DNA of 64,000 nucleotides. It comes from Pelagicoccus enzymogenes. GTDB lineage: Bacteria > Verrucomicrobiota > Verrucomicrobiia > Opitutales > Opitutaceae. The notes beneath the pieces were generated by a model. It made no database searches, was not told the origin of the DNA, and worked only from the letters and a program-made list of their open reading frames with translations. How positions within the stretch are numbered: the stretch's first letter is position 1; every line of letters begins with the position of its first letter. Positions 34,712 to 42,181 of this stretch are shown here, one piece after another. The translations under genes and the position numbers were made by a program. The stretch lies in assembly GCF_014803405.1 (NCBI RefSeq), contig NZ_JACYFG010000051.1, forward strand, positions 372,001-436,000. The letters run 5' to 3'.

Positions 34712-36343
34712 GTGTTCGCTGTATTGCAGATTCCTAGGCTGGCCTTGCAATCGGTTTTGAGAGGGGACGTGGATCGGGTTGCTGGGAGTCGCGGCGCGAG
34801 GCCGCTTCCTACGGATCGGGTTGTGGGATCGCGACCAAGGTCGCTCCTACCTGTTGTGGTGGTGGATGCGGAGGCGCGGAAGCCGGTAGTGCTAGAGGCG
34901 ACGGCGGAGGCGGAGCGGGAGGGCGTGCATGCGGGGCTTTCGGTGCCGCAGGCTTTGGCCCGTTGTCCGGAGCTGGTGGTGCGGCATCGCTCGCGGCAGG
35001 CGGAAGCCTCGCTGGAGGAGCTGTTGTTTGCCTTGGCCTATTCTTTGTCGCCGCGGGTGGAACGGGATGGCGCGGGGGAAGTGCTGGTGGACCTGAAGGG
35101 GGCAAAGCTGGAGGAGGCGCTGCAGCGTTGCGGGCAGATCGTGGCGGAGCTGTCGGCAATGGGCATTTGCGTGGGGATTGGCGTGGCGGAGAGTTGCGTG
35201 GTGGCGGCGTTGGCGGCGAAGTCCTTCGACTGGGCTCAGGATGCCCTTGCGGGCAGAGTGTTGTTGGTGGGAGGGGAGAATCGCGTGACGAGCACGCTCC
35301 TACAGAAAGACAAATCGCCCGCGGAGCGGCCGATCCACTATGTGGGCTTGGCGGAGTTTGTGGAGGGTTTGCCGATTGGGGATGTGCCGTTTGGAGCGGA
35401 TCCCGCGTCGCGGGCTCGATTGTTGGATGTATTGAGCAAGTGGGGGGTGCGTACGGTGTCGGCTTTTGCGAAGTTGAAGCGGGCGGCGGTGGGGGCGCGG
35501 CTGGGCGTGGAGGGGCTGCGGCTTTGGGATCGGGTGACGGGCAAGGAACAGCGGGTGGTGGCGGTGGCGGAGCTGCCGGCGGAGTTTGAGGAGTCGTGGG
35601 AATTTGAATACGACGTGGATTCGGTGGATCCGCTTTTGTTTTTGCTGAGGCGCTTTTTGGACACGCTGTGCCTGCGGATGCGGGTGGCTCACAAGGTGGC
35701 GGCCTTTGCTCGGGTGGAGCTGGGCTTGGCGTATGGGGAGCCGCTCGTGGTGGAGCAGAAGTTGCCGGAGGCCACGGCGGACGAGGGGGCTTTGTTTTCG
35801 CTGCTGGCGGCTCGGCTGGAGGAGGTGGAGACGGATTCGCCGGTGGCGAGGATTTCTCTTTGGCTGGAGGTTGTTGACTTCAAGCAGCGGCAGTTGGGCT
35901 TGTTCGAGAGTAGCTTGAAGAATCCGTATCGCTTCACGCAGACCTTGTCTCGGGTGGCGGGGATCGTGGGTGAGGATCGAGTGGGGCGTCCGGTGTTGGA
36001 AGAGGATGGACGTCCGGATGGGGTGAGGATGGAGGAGCTGCCGGCTGCGGTGCCGCCGGTGGGCGAGCTGGATTTGGGGCGGATGTTTGGCATGCCGCTG
36101 CGGCGGTATCGGCCGGGCTTGGCGGCGTCGGTGGAGTTCCAGGGGCGTCAGCCGATTTGGATACAGTGCGAAACGGTTTCCGGCTTCGTGAAGGCGGTGC
36201 GTGGCCCGTGGCTGAATTCGGGGCATTGGTGGGAAGAAACGGGGAGCTGGAACTGCGTGGAGTGGGATGTGGAGCTGAATAAGGGGGGCGTGTATCGGAT
36301 TTGCAAGGACGCGGATGGGTGGAAGGTGGAGGGGAATTATTAA
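34712..36343 (+). CDS. imuB: ImuB Y-family polymerase-like protein carrying three translated REP palindromes
   Basis: 543 aa from a GTG preceded by AGGAGG. ImuB resembles Y-family polymerases without catalytic activity and bridges DnaE2 and the beta clamp. The N-terminus FAVLQIPRLALQSVLRGD and the later PVVVVDAEARKPVVLEATAE match the family but are separated by about 25 extra residues (GSRGARPLP and GSRPRSLLP), which are translations of type A and type C REP palindromes. A third palindrome gives NRVTSTLLQ at about residue 192. A region around GQLGLF may be the clamp-binding motif. Confidence 0.88.
   Translation: MFAVLQIPRLALQSVLRGDVDRVAGSRGARPLPTDRVVGSRPRSLLPVVVVDAEARKPVVLEATAEAEREGVHAGLSVPQALARCPELVVRHRSRQAEASLEELLFALAYSLSPRVERDGAGEVLVDLKGAKLEEALQRCGQIVAELSAMGICVGIGVAESCVVAALAAKSFDWAQDALAGRVLLVGGENRVTSTLLQKDKSPAERPIHYVGLAEFVEGLPIGDVPFGADPASRARLLDVLSKWGVRTVSAFAKLKRAAVGARLGVEGLRLWDRVTGKEQRVVAVAELPAEFEESWEFEYDVDSVDPLLFLLRRFLDTLCLRMRVAHKVAAFARVELGLAYGEPLVVEQKLPEATADEGALFSLLAARLEEVETDSPVARISLWLEVVDFKQRQLGLFESSLKNPYRFTQTLSRVAGIVGEDRVGRPVLEEDGRPDGVRMEELPAAVPPVGELDLGRMFGMPLRRYRPGLAASVEFQGRQPIWIQCETVSGFVKAVRGPWLNSGHWWEETGSWNCVEWDVELNKGGVYRICKDADGWKVEGNY
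34788..34850 (-). repeat. Two REP-like palindromes inside imuB (type A 34788-34812, type C 34828-34850)
   Basis: Type A variant GTCGCGGCGCGAGGCCGCTT then CCTAC and type C ATCGCGACCAAGGTCGCTCC then TAC. Spaced by ACGGATCGGGTTG-like text, as in intergenic clusters. Both read through in the imuB frame. Confidence 0.9.
35280..35303 (-). repeat. REP-like palindrome inside imuB, type B
   Basis: ATCGCGTGACGAGCACGCTC then CTAC, translated as NRVTSTLLQ with flanking bases, in a surface-loop position between LLVGG and RPIHYVGLAEF. Confidence 0.9.
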
Positions 36344-36345
36344 AA

Positions 36346-36457
36346 CTCTTCTTCTGCTTCTTCATCTTAATCTCCTTCTAAAATGGAACGGAAGAGATGG
36401 GAAGCGAGTAGGAGAGGGTTGTGGAGATGAAGATTAAGATGAAGAAGGAGAAGAAGA
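36346..36457. repeat. GA-rich inverted repeat, copy 1
   Basis: The left arm CTCTTCTTCTGCTTCTTCAT, running to about 36374, is mirrored by the right arm at about 36431-36457 (ATTAAGATGAAGAAGGAGAA), a stem of about 26 bases with one or two mismatches and a roughly 55-base loop. It fills the imuB-dnaE2 gap, and its right arm supplies the AAGGAG upstream of the dnaE2 start. A second copy is at 51432-51524. Confidence 0.75.
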
Positions 36458-39400
36458 TTGGGTAGTTATGTTGAGTTGCATGGGCGGTCGGCGTTTTCGT
36501 TTTTGCGGGGGGCGTCGCAGCCGGACGAGTTGGCGGAGGCTTGCGCGGATCGGGGCGTGGGGGCGATGGCTCTTTGCGATCGGGGCGGCGTTTATGGTTC
36601 GGCTCGCTTTCATACGGCGTGCCGCGAGTTGGGACTGAAGGGGATCGTGGGCTGCGAGCTGCCGATGGCGGATGGTACGGCGCTGCCGGTTATCGTTAAG
36701 TCGCGGGTGGGGTATCAGAATCTTTGTCGTTTGCTGACGGATACGCACTTGGGTTTGGGGGATGATCGGGGTGGTGGTTTCGCGACCAAGGTCGCTCCTA
36801 CGGATCGGGTTGGACTATCGCGGCACAAGGCCGCTTCCCACAAGGAGTTGAAGAAGGGGGAGGGGCGTGTGGCTTGGGAGGACTTGGCGGGGCGGGTCGA
36901 GGGGCTGTTGGCTTTGACGGGGGACGAGGAGGGGGTGTTGCGTCCGTATTGGGAGCGTGGTGACAAGGATGGGATGCGGGAGCGGGTGAGTTCTTTGCGG
37001 GATGTGTTTGGCGAGGGAAATGTTTTTGTGGAGTTGCAGCGGCGGCATGAGAGGGGCGAGGAGCGACTGGTGTCGGGGCTACGTGACTTGGCGGCGGCGG
37101 AGGGCTTGCCGCTGGTGGCGACGAATGGGGTGAGCTATGCGCGGCCGCAGGGACGGGCTTTGATGGATGTGTTTACCTGTTTGCGGGAGAAGGTGAAGTT
37201 GGACGAGGCAGGGGGCTTGTTGAGCCGGAACGGGCAGCGGTTCGTGAAGGCTCCGGAGGCGATGCGTTATCTGTTTCGCGATATTCCGGAGGCGGTGGAG
37301 AATACCTTGCGCATTGCGGAGCGGGTGGAATTTGGCTTGGAGAATTTGGGCTATCAGTTTCCGAGCTATGAGGTGCCGCGTGGTGAGTCGATGGATACGT
37401 TTTTGCGCAAGGTGGTGTTTGCGGGGGCGCGGAAGCGGTTTCGCGGGGAGCCGAACGAGAAGACGCGGCGGCAGATGGAGCATGAGTTGGCGGTGATCGC
37501 GAAGCTGGGGTTTTCGGGCTATTTTTTGATCGTTTGGGATTTGGTGAACTTTTGTCGGGACAATGGCATCATGGCTCAGGGGCGGGGCAGTGCGGCGAAT
37601 AGCGTGGTGTGCTTTTGCTTGGAGATCACGCCGGTGGATCCGGTGGGGGCGGGCTTGTTGTTTGAGCGTTTTTTGAATGAGGAACGGCGGAGCTGGCCGG
37701 ATATTGATATCGACTTGCCGAGCGGGGAGCGGCGCGAACAGGTGATCCAGGAGGTGTATCGGAGGTATGGGCGCCATGGGGCGGCGATGACGGCGAACGT
37801 GATCACGTATCGGCGCAAGAGCGCGACGCGTGAGGTGGGCAAGGTGTTGGGCTTCGAGGAGGAGTTTTTGGGGCGGTTTTCGTCGCTTTTTGGCAGCCAC
37901 AACTACGAGCATGGGGTGGGTTTCGAGGAGCAGCTGGAGAAGTCGGGTATCGCGAAGGAGCATCCGCGAGCGAAGGCATTGTCGGCCTTGTGCGTGCAGG
38001 TGCTGGGCTTGCCGCGGCACTTGGGGCAGCATTCCGGCGGGATGGTGATTTGTCAGGGGGCTTTGGATACGGTGGTGCCTTTGGAGCCGGCGTCGATGCC
38101 GGGGCGTTCCGTGTGCCAGTGGGACAAGAATGACTGCGAGGATTTGGGAATCGTGAAGGTGGACTTGCTGGGTTTGGGGATGATGGCGGTGATGCAGGAC
38201 ACGATTGAGACGCTGAATCGTAAGGGCGTGGATATCGATATGGCTCGTATCCCGAAGGATGATACGGCGACGTTCGAGATGATGCAGCGGGCGGACACGG
38301 TGGGTGTCTTCCAGATCGAGAGCCGGGCTCAGATTGCGACTTTGCCGCGCATGAAGCCGAAGTGTTTTTATGACGTGGTGGTGGAAGTGGGGATTATTCG
38401 GCCGGGGCCGATCCAGGGTAAGATGGTGCATCCGTATCTGGAGCGGCGGGAGGATCCGAGCAAGATTGAGTATATTGACGAGCGCTTGGTGGAGGTGCTG
38501 GAGCGGACGCTGGGGGTGGCTTTGTTTCAGGAGCAGATCTTGAAGGTGGCCATGGTGATGGCGGACTTTAGCGGCGGGGAAGCGGAGGAGCTGCGGCGGG
38601 CGGTTAGCACCTTTAGTACCAACGAGAAGCGGATGAACAAGGTGCTGGGCAAGCTGGTGAAGGCGATGCGGGATCGGGGCGTAGAAGAGGAGAAGGTGAA
38701 GAGCGTGGTGCAGTCGGTCTCGAGTTTTGCGCATTACGGCTTTCCGGAGAGCCATGCGATCTCGTTTGGCTTGTTGGCTTATGTGAGCACGTATTTGAAG
38801 TGTCACTACCCGGAGGAGTTTTTTGTGGGGCTGCTGAACAATCAGCCGATGGGCTTTTATTCGCCGGCGACTTTGATCCAGGACGCGAAGCGGCGGGGGA
38901 TCCGGGTGAGAGCGGTTTGCGTGATGGAGTCGCGGTGGGAGTGTGTTGCGCAGTGGAAGGGTGAAGGTGTAAGGGTTGAGAGTGAGGGGAACCACGGATG
39001 GACGCGGATGGGCGCGGATGGGGATCGGGATGCTCGGGGAGATCGCGTGACAAGCACGCTCCCACAGGATCGGGATGTGGAAGAGATCGCGGCACAAGGC
39101 CGCTTCCCACGGGGTCGGGATGATGCGGCGTGGCGCGAGCGCCAGCCCTACGGGGATGGGGTTGGTGCTTTGGTTGAGGGATCGCGACCAAGGTCGCTCC
39201 TACCTGGGGAGATTCGTTTGGGTTTGGTGATGGTGAAGGGGCTTTCGCGGGAGAAGGGGAAGGCGATGGTGGCGGAGCGGGATCGCTTGACGTTTCGTTC
39301 GTTGAAGGATTTTCGCTTTCGCACGCGGTTCAATAAGGAGGAGCTGCGGCAGCTGGCTTCGATCGGGGCCTTGAATTGCTTTTGCGGGGATCGGCGCAGG

Positions 39401-39907
39401 GCGCTTTGGGAGGTGGAGTCGCTGTTGGACGAGGATGACTTGTTTGCTCGGGTGGAGGAGCCGGAGGGGGAGGGCTTGAGCCCCTTGGAGGTGATGACAC
39501 ACCTGGAGCGTTTGCAGGCGGACTACGCGGGGGTGGGCGTGACGGTGGGCACGCATCCGATGGCGTCGCTGCGAAGCGAGTTAGGAGGCGTTTGGCGCGC
39601 GTGCGATTTGGATACGACGCCGAATGGGGCTCGGGTGAAGATTGCGGGGCAGGTGATTTGCCGTCAGCGGCCGGGCACGGCGAAGGGCTTTGTGTTCATC
39701 TCGATGGAGGACGAGACGGGAATTTCCAATACGATTGTTTTGCCGCAGCTTTTCGAGAAGTGTCGGCTGACGATTACGCAGGAGAAGTTTCTAGTGATCT
39801 CTGGCGTGCTACAGCGTCAGAAGGGGGTGACGCATGTGAAGGCGGATCGTATCGAGGCCTTGGTGACGGGGGGCGTGCCGGCGGCGCGGAGTTATGATTT
39901 TCACTGA
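36458..39907 (+). CDS. dnaE2: Error-prone DNA polymerase DnaE2 with six translated REP palindromes
   Basis: 1149 aa C-family polymerase used with ImuAB in damage tolerance. Begins with SYVELHGRSAFSFLRGASQP, the PHP domain, with a polymerase core containing GRGSAANSVVCFCLEITPVDP and WPDIDIDLPS with the catalytic Asp pair, and a C-terminal OB domain (VKIAGQVICRQRPGTAKGFVF). The start must be TTG 36458, because TGA lies 36 bases upstream in frame. The protein is longer than usual; two extra blocks (about residues 107-135 and 848-917) coincide with REP clusters. Confidence 0.93.
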   Translation: MGSYVELHGRSAFSFLRGASQPDELAEACADRGVGAMALCDRGGVYGSARFHTACRELGLKGIVGCELPMADGTALPVIVKSRVGYQNLCRLLTDTHLGLGDDRGGGFATKVAPTDRVGLSRHKAASHKELKKGEGRVAWEDLAGRVEGLLALTGDEEGVLRPYWERGDKDGMRERVSSLRDVFGEGNVFVELQRRHERGEERLVSGLRDLAAAEGLPLVATNGVSYARPQGRALMDVFTCLREKVKLDEAGGLLSRNGQRFVKAPEAMRYLFRDIPEAVENTLRIAERVEFGLENLGYQFPSYEVPRGESMDTFLRKVVFAGARKRFRGEPNEKTRRQMEHELAVIAKLGFSGYFLIVWDLVNFCRDNGIMAQGRGSAANSVVCFCLEITPVDPVGAGLLFERFLNEERRSWPDIDIDLPSGERREQVIQEVYRRYGRHGAAMTANVITYRRKSATREVGKVLGFEEEFLGRFSSLFGSHNYEHGVGFEEQLEKSGIAKEHPRAKALSALCVQVLGLPRHLGQHSGGMVICQGALDTVVPLEPASMPGRSVCQWDKNDCEDLGIVKVDLLGLGMMAVMQDTIETLNRKGVDIDMARIPKDDTATFEMMQRADTVGVFQIESRAQIATLPRMKPKCFYDVVVEVGIIRPGPIQGKMVHPYLERREDPSKIEYIDERLVEVLERTLGVALFQEQILKVAMVMADFSGGEAEELRRAVSTFSTNEKRMNKVLGKLVKAMRDRGVEEEKVKSVVQSVSSFAHYGFPESHAISFGLLAYVSTYLKCHYPEEFFVGLLNNQPMGFYSPATLIQDAKRRGIRVRAVCVMESRWECVAQWKGEGVRVESEGNHGWTRMGADGDRDARGDRVTSTLPQDRDVEEIAAQGRFPRGRDDAAWRERQPYGDGVGALVEGSRPRSLLPGEIRLGLVMVKGLSREKGKAMVAERDRLTFRSLKDFRFRTRFNKEELRQLASIGALNCFCGDRRRALWEVESLLDEDDLFARVEEPEGEGLSPLEVMTHLERLQADYAGVGVTVGTHPMASLRSELGGVWRACDLDTTPNGARVKIAGQVICRQRPGTAKGFVFISMEDETGISNTIVLPQLFEKCRLTITQEKFLVISGVLQRQKGVTHVKADRIEALVTGGVPAARSYDFH
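36779..36841 (-). repeat. Two REP-like palindromes inside dnaE2 (type C 36779-36801, type A 36817-36841)
   Basis: Translated in the PHP domain as FATKVAPT and SRHKAASH, between the family-conserved LLTDTHLG and VAWEDLAGRVEGLLALTG. Separated by GGATCGGGTTG, the same spacer seen in intergenic clusters. Confidence 0.92.
39042..39203 (-). repeat. Four REP-like palindromes inside dnaE2 (types B, A, D, C)
   Basis: B 39042-39065, A 39086-39110, D 39125-39151, C 39181-39203, all with the same orientation and read in frame (DRVTSTLPQ, IAAQGRFPR, AAWRERQPYGDG, GSRPRSLLP). Preceded at about 38993-39023 by an ACGGATGGACGCGGATGGG element, also translated. The block lies between RAVCVMESRWECVAQW and LGLVMVKGLSREKG, which are adjacent in other DnaE2 proteins. 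Confidence 0.92.
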
Positions 39908-39941
39908 GGGGACGAAGAGATGAAGGTGGATCCGGTTGCTT

Positions 39942-40032
39942 ATCGCGTGACAAGCACGCTCCCACGGGTGGGATTGCGTTTATCGCGGCATAAGGCCGCT
40001 TCCCACGTGATCGCGACCAAGGTCGCTCCTAC
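39942..40032 (-). repeat. Cluster of three REP-like palindromes (B, A, C)
   Basis: B 39942-39965, A 39982-40006, C 40010-40032, all in the same orientation, in the dnaE2-methyltransferase-like gap, heads towards the stop of the minus-strand gene at 40039. Confidence 0.9.
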
Positions 40033-40038
40033 AATGTG

Positions 40039-40710
40039 CTACTTGGTGGCTTGGTAGAGGAGGTAGGCGGCGCGTTTGGCTCCTTCGTGGACTTTGGCGG
40101 GGATGGCTTTGACTTGGAAACCGGCTTGCTTGAGGCGGGCGGCGAATTTTTCGTCGGGACCGGCGGACCAGAAGATGGCGCAGCCACCGGGCTTGAGCAC
40201 GGACTTGATGGTGCGGACTCCGGATTTTGAATACAGGTTGGCATTGCCTTTTTGCACCATGGCGACGGGGCCGTTGTCGATGTCGAGCAGGAGGCAGTCG
40301 TAGCTTTCGGGTTCGGCTTTGCGGATAACGGCGGTGGCGTCGGCGACTTGGAGTTGCACGCGGGGGTCGTCGAGGCATTTGCCGTTGAGCTCTCGTAGGT
40401 GCTCGCGGTTCCAGTCGATGACTTCGGGGGCGAGCTCGAGGACTTCGATGCTGGCGTCGGGGCCTGCGGCTTCGAGGGCGGTGGCGAGGGTGAAGCCGAG
40501 TCCGAGTCCGCCGATGAGCAGGCGGCTGGGCTGGTCTTTGGGGAGCGATTCGCCGCCGAGCTTGCCGAGCAGCTTTTCGGAAGCGGCGGCCTTGGAGTGC
40601 ATGAGCTCTTGGCCGCTGAAGTTGATGGAATAGGCTCCGTCTTGCTCGTAAAGGGCGAGCACGCCTCCGGTGGCGGGACGGGTTTCGGCGAGTTTGATGC
40701 GTGGTTTCAA
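40039..40710 (-). CDS. Spermidine-synthase-like SAM/dcSAM-binding protein
   Basis: 223 aa. The core is a class I Rossmann fold: RLLIGGLGLGFTLATAL is the nucleotide-binding loop, IEVLELAPEVIDWNREHL the acidic second strand, DDPRVQLQVADATAVI the third, and YDCLLLDIDNGP the fourth. The pattern resembles the SpeE family minus its N-terminal part, so an aminopropyltransferase or methyltransferase is possible. The only start in a suitable place is a TTG at 40710. Confidence 0.75.
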   Translation of the reverse strand: MKPRIKLAETRPATGGVLALYEQDGAYSINFSGQELMHSKAAASEKLLGKLGGESLPKDQPSRLLIGGLGLGFTLATALEAAGPDASIEVLELAPEVIDWNREHLRELNGKCLDDPRVQLQVADATAVIRKAEPESYDCLLLDIDNGPVAMVQKGNANLYSKSGVRTIKSVLKPGGCAIFWSAGPDEKFAARLKQAGFQVKAIPAKVHEGAKRAAYLLYQATK

Positions 40711-40824
40711 GGAGAAGCTTGGTTAGGTGCTAGCTGTTTAGGCTGTAGGTTTGAAACCGGGATGGACGCAGATGAGGGGGGATTTGGCGAGGGTTTGTTT
40801 TGGGGATGATGGGGGGCGCACAAG

Positions 40825-40949
40825 GTGGCGAGGTCGCGACGCCAGCCCTAGTGGCGGTTGTTCGGTCCGCTGGGACAGCGGACCCTACCTGGGGGCGGAC
40901 CGGATTCCGGTGGGTGGTGTTGTGCGGACGGGGTGGAACCCGTCCCTCC
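40825..40949 (-). repeat. Cluster of three REP-like palindromes (D variant, E, F)
   Basis: D variant 40825-40851, E 40864-40889 (GGTCCGCTGGGACAGCGGAC then CCTACC), F 40926-40949. They follow the stop of the Gfo/Idh/MocA gene at 40953, heads towards it. Confidence 0.85.
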
Positions 40950-40952
40950 TGT

Positions 40953-42026
40953 TTATAGGGTGACGGGGTGGCCGTCTTGGCGGGCGGAGGTGTAGATGGC
41001 CTCTATCAGGGCGATGGCGCGGCGGGATTCGGGGCCGTCGAGGGTGGGTTCGCGTCCCTCTGTGAGGGCTGTGGTGAACTCTTGGAAATTTCTGAGGTGT
41101 TGGCGGTAGTCGATGGAGCCGGGGTCGGCGGCGCCGGCTCCGCCTTTGGGGGCGTTGGCTCCGTATTTGGCGAGGATCGCTTGGTCTTCGGGTTGTTCTG
41201 TTTGGAAGTCCCAGACGGAGAGGGTTTCGTCGGTGAGGAAGATGGATCCGGTGGAGCCGCAGAGCTGCACTTGGGCGGGGTGTCCGGTTTTTGAATACGC
41301 GGTGGTTGTGCCTTCGATGGTACCGAGGGCTCCGTTCTTGAATTTGAGGGTGGCGACGGCGAGGTCTTCGACTTCGATGCCTTCATGGGTGGCGGTCTTC
41401 ATGTAGGCGGAGACGGATTCGACGTCGCCGGCGAAATGGAGCAGCATGTCGATGGTGTGGATCGACTGGTTCATGAGGGCGCCGCCGCCGGAGAGGGACC
41501 AGATGCGTCGCCAGATGTCGGCGTCGTAATACTCTTGGGTACGGAACCATTTGATGTAGGCGGAGGCGAGGGTGAGCTGGCCGAGGCGTCCGGCGTCGAC
41601 GGCTTTTTTGGTTTCTTCAACTGCCGGCGTGAAGCGGCGGGGGAAGATGCCGCAGATCTTGACGCCGTGCTTTTGGCAGGCGGCGAGGGCGGCGTCGGTG
41701 CGAGCGACGGTGGCCTCGATGGGTTTCTCGCAGAGGATGTGCTTGCCGGCGGCAGCGGCGGCTTCGATGGGTTCGAGGTGGTAGCCGCTGGGGGTGGCGA
41801 TGGCGACGATGTCGAGCTCGGGGTCGGCGAGAAAGTCGTTGTAATCTGAATACGCCTTGCAGGGGTGCTGGGAGGCGAATTTGTCGGCTTTTTCTTGGGA
41901 GCGGCTGTAGCAGGCGACGAGTTTGGCGTCGGCCATGTCGGCGATGGCTTTGGCGTGGAACTGGGCGATCATGCCGAGTCCGACGATTCCTATTCCGTAG
42001 GGTTTGGATGCGTTTTGCTTGGCCAC
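40953..42026 (-). CDS. Cytosolic Gfo/Idh/MocA family oxidoreductase
   Basis: 357 aa, GTG start. N-terminal Rossmann domain with GIGIVGLGMIAQFHAKAI, the conserved CEKPIEAT holding the catalytic-region Lys, and a C-terminal alpha/beta domain (GALMNQSIHTIDMLLHFAGD, with the His in the usual active-site position). No signal peptide, unlike the paralogue at 13216. It probably oxidises or epimerises a sugar or inositol-like compound; the substrate is unknown. The NRAMP-like gene is 150 bases upstream on the same strand, with REPs in between. Confidence 0.88.
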   Translation of the reverse strand: MAKQNASKPYGIGIVGLGMIAQFHAKAIADMADAKLVACYSRSQEKADKFASQHPCKAYSDYNDFLADPELDIVAIATPSGYHLEPIEAAAAAGKHILCEKPIEATVARTDAALAACQKHGVKICGIFPRRFTPAVEETKKAVDAGRLGQLTLASAYIKWFRTQEYYDADIWRRIWSLSGGGALMNQSIHTIDMLLHFAGDVESVSAYMKTATHEGIEVEDLAVATLKFKNGALGTIEGTTTAYSKTGHPAQVQLCGSTGSIFLTDETLSVWDFQTEQPEDQAILAKYGANAPKGGAGAADPGSIDYRQHLRNFQEFTTALTEGREPTLDGPESRRAIALIEAIYTSARQDGHPVTL

Positions 42027-42065
42027 GGGTTGCTCGGGTTTTGAGGTTTTGATCGGGTTGTGTGG

Positions 42066-42181
42066 TCGCTGGCTGAAGCTCAGCGCTACGGGATCTGGTT
42101 GTGATTTGGTTGATGCGGCGTGGCGCGAGCGCCAGCCCTACGGATCGGGTTGTGGTGTCCGCTGGGACAGCGGACGCTACC
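42066..42181 (-). repeat. Cluster of three REP-like palindromes (H, D, E)
   Basis: H 42066-42090, D 42115-42141, E 42157-42181. The head of the E copy overlaps the stop codon of the NRAMP-like gene (TAG at 42179-42177). Confidence 0.9.

Noticed and set aside
37079-39097. Long minus-strand frame (about 670 codons) opposite dnaE2
   Set aside because: It is the shadow of a G-rich coding strand: the translation is Arg/His/Leu/Pro-rich without motifs, and dnaE2 is well supported.
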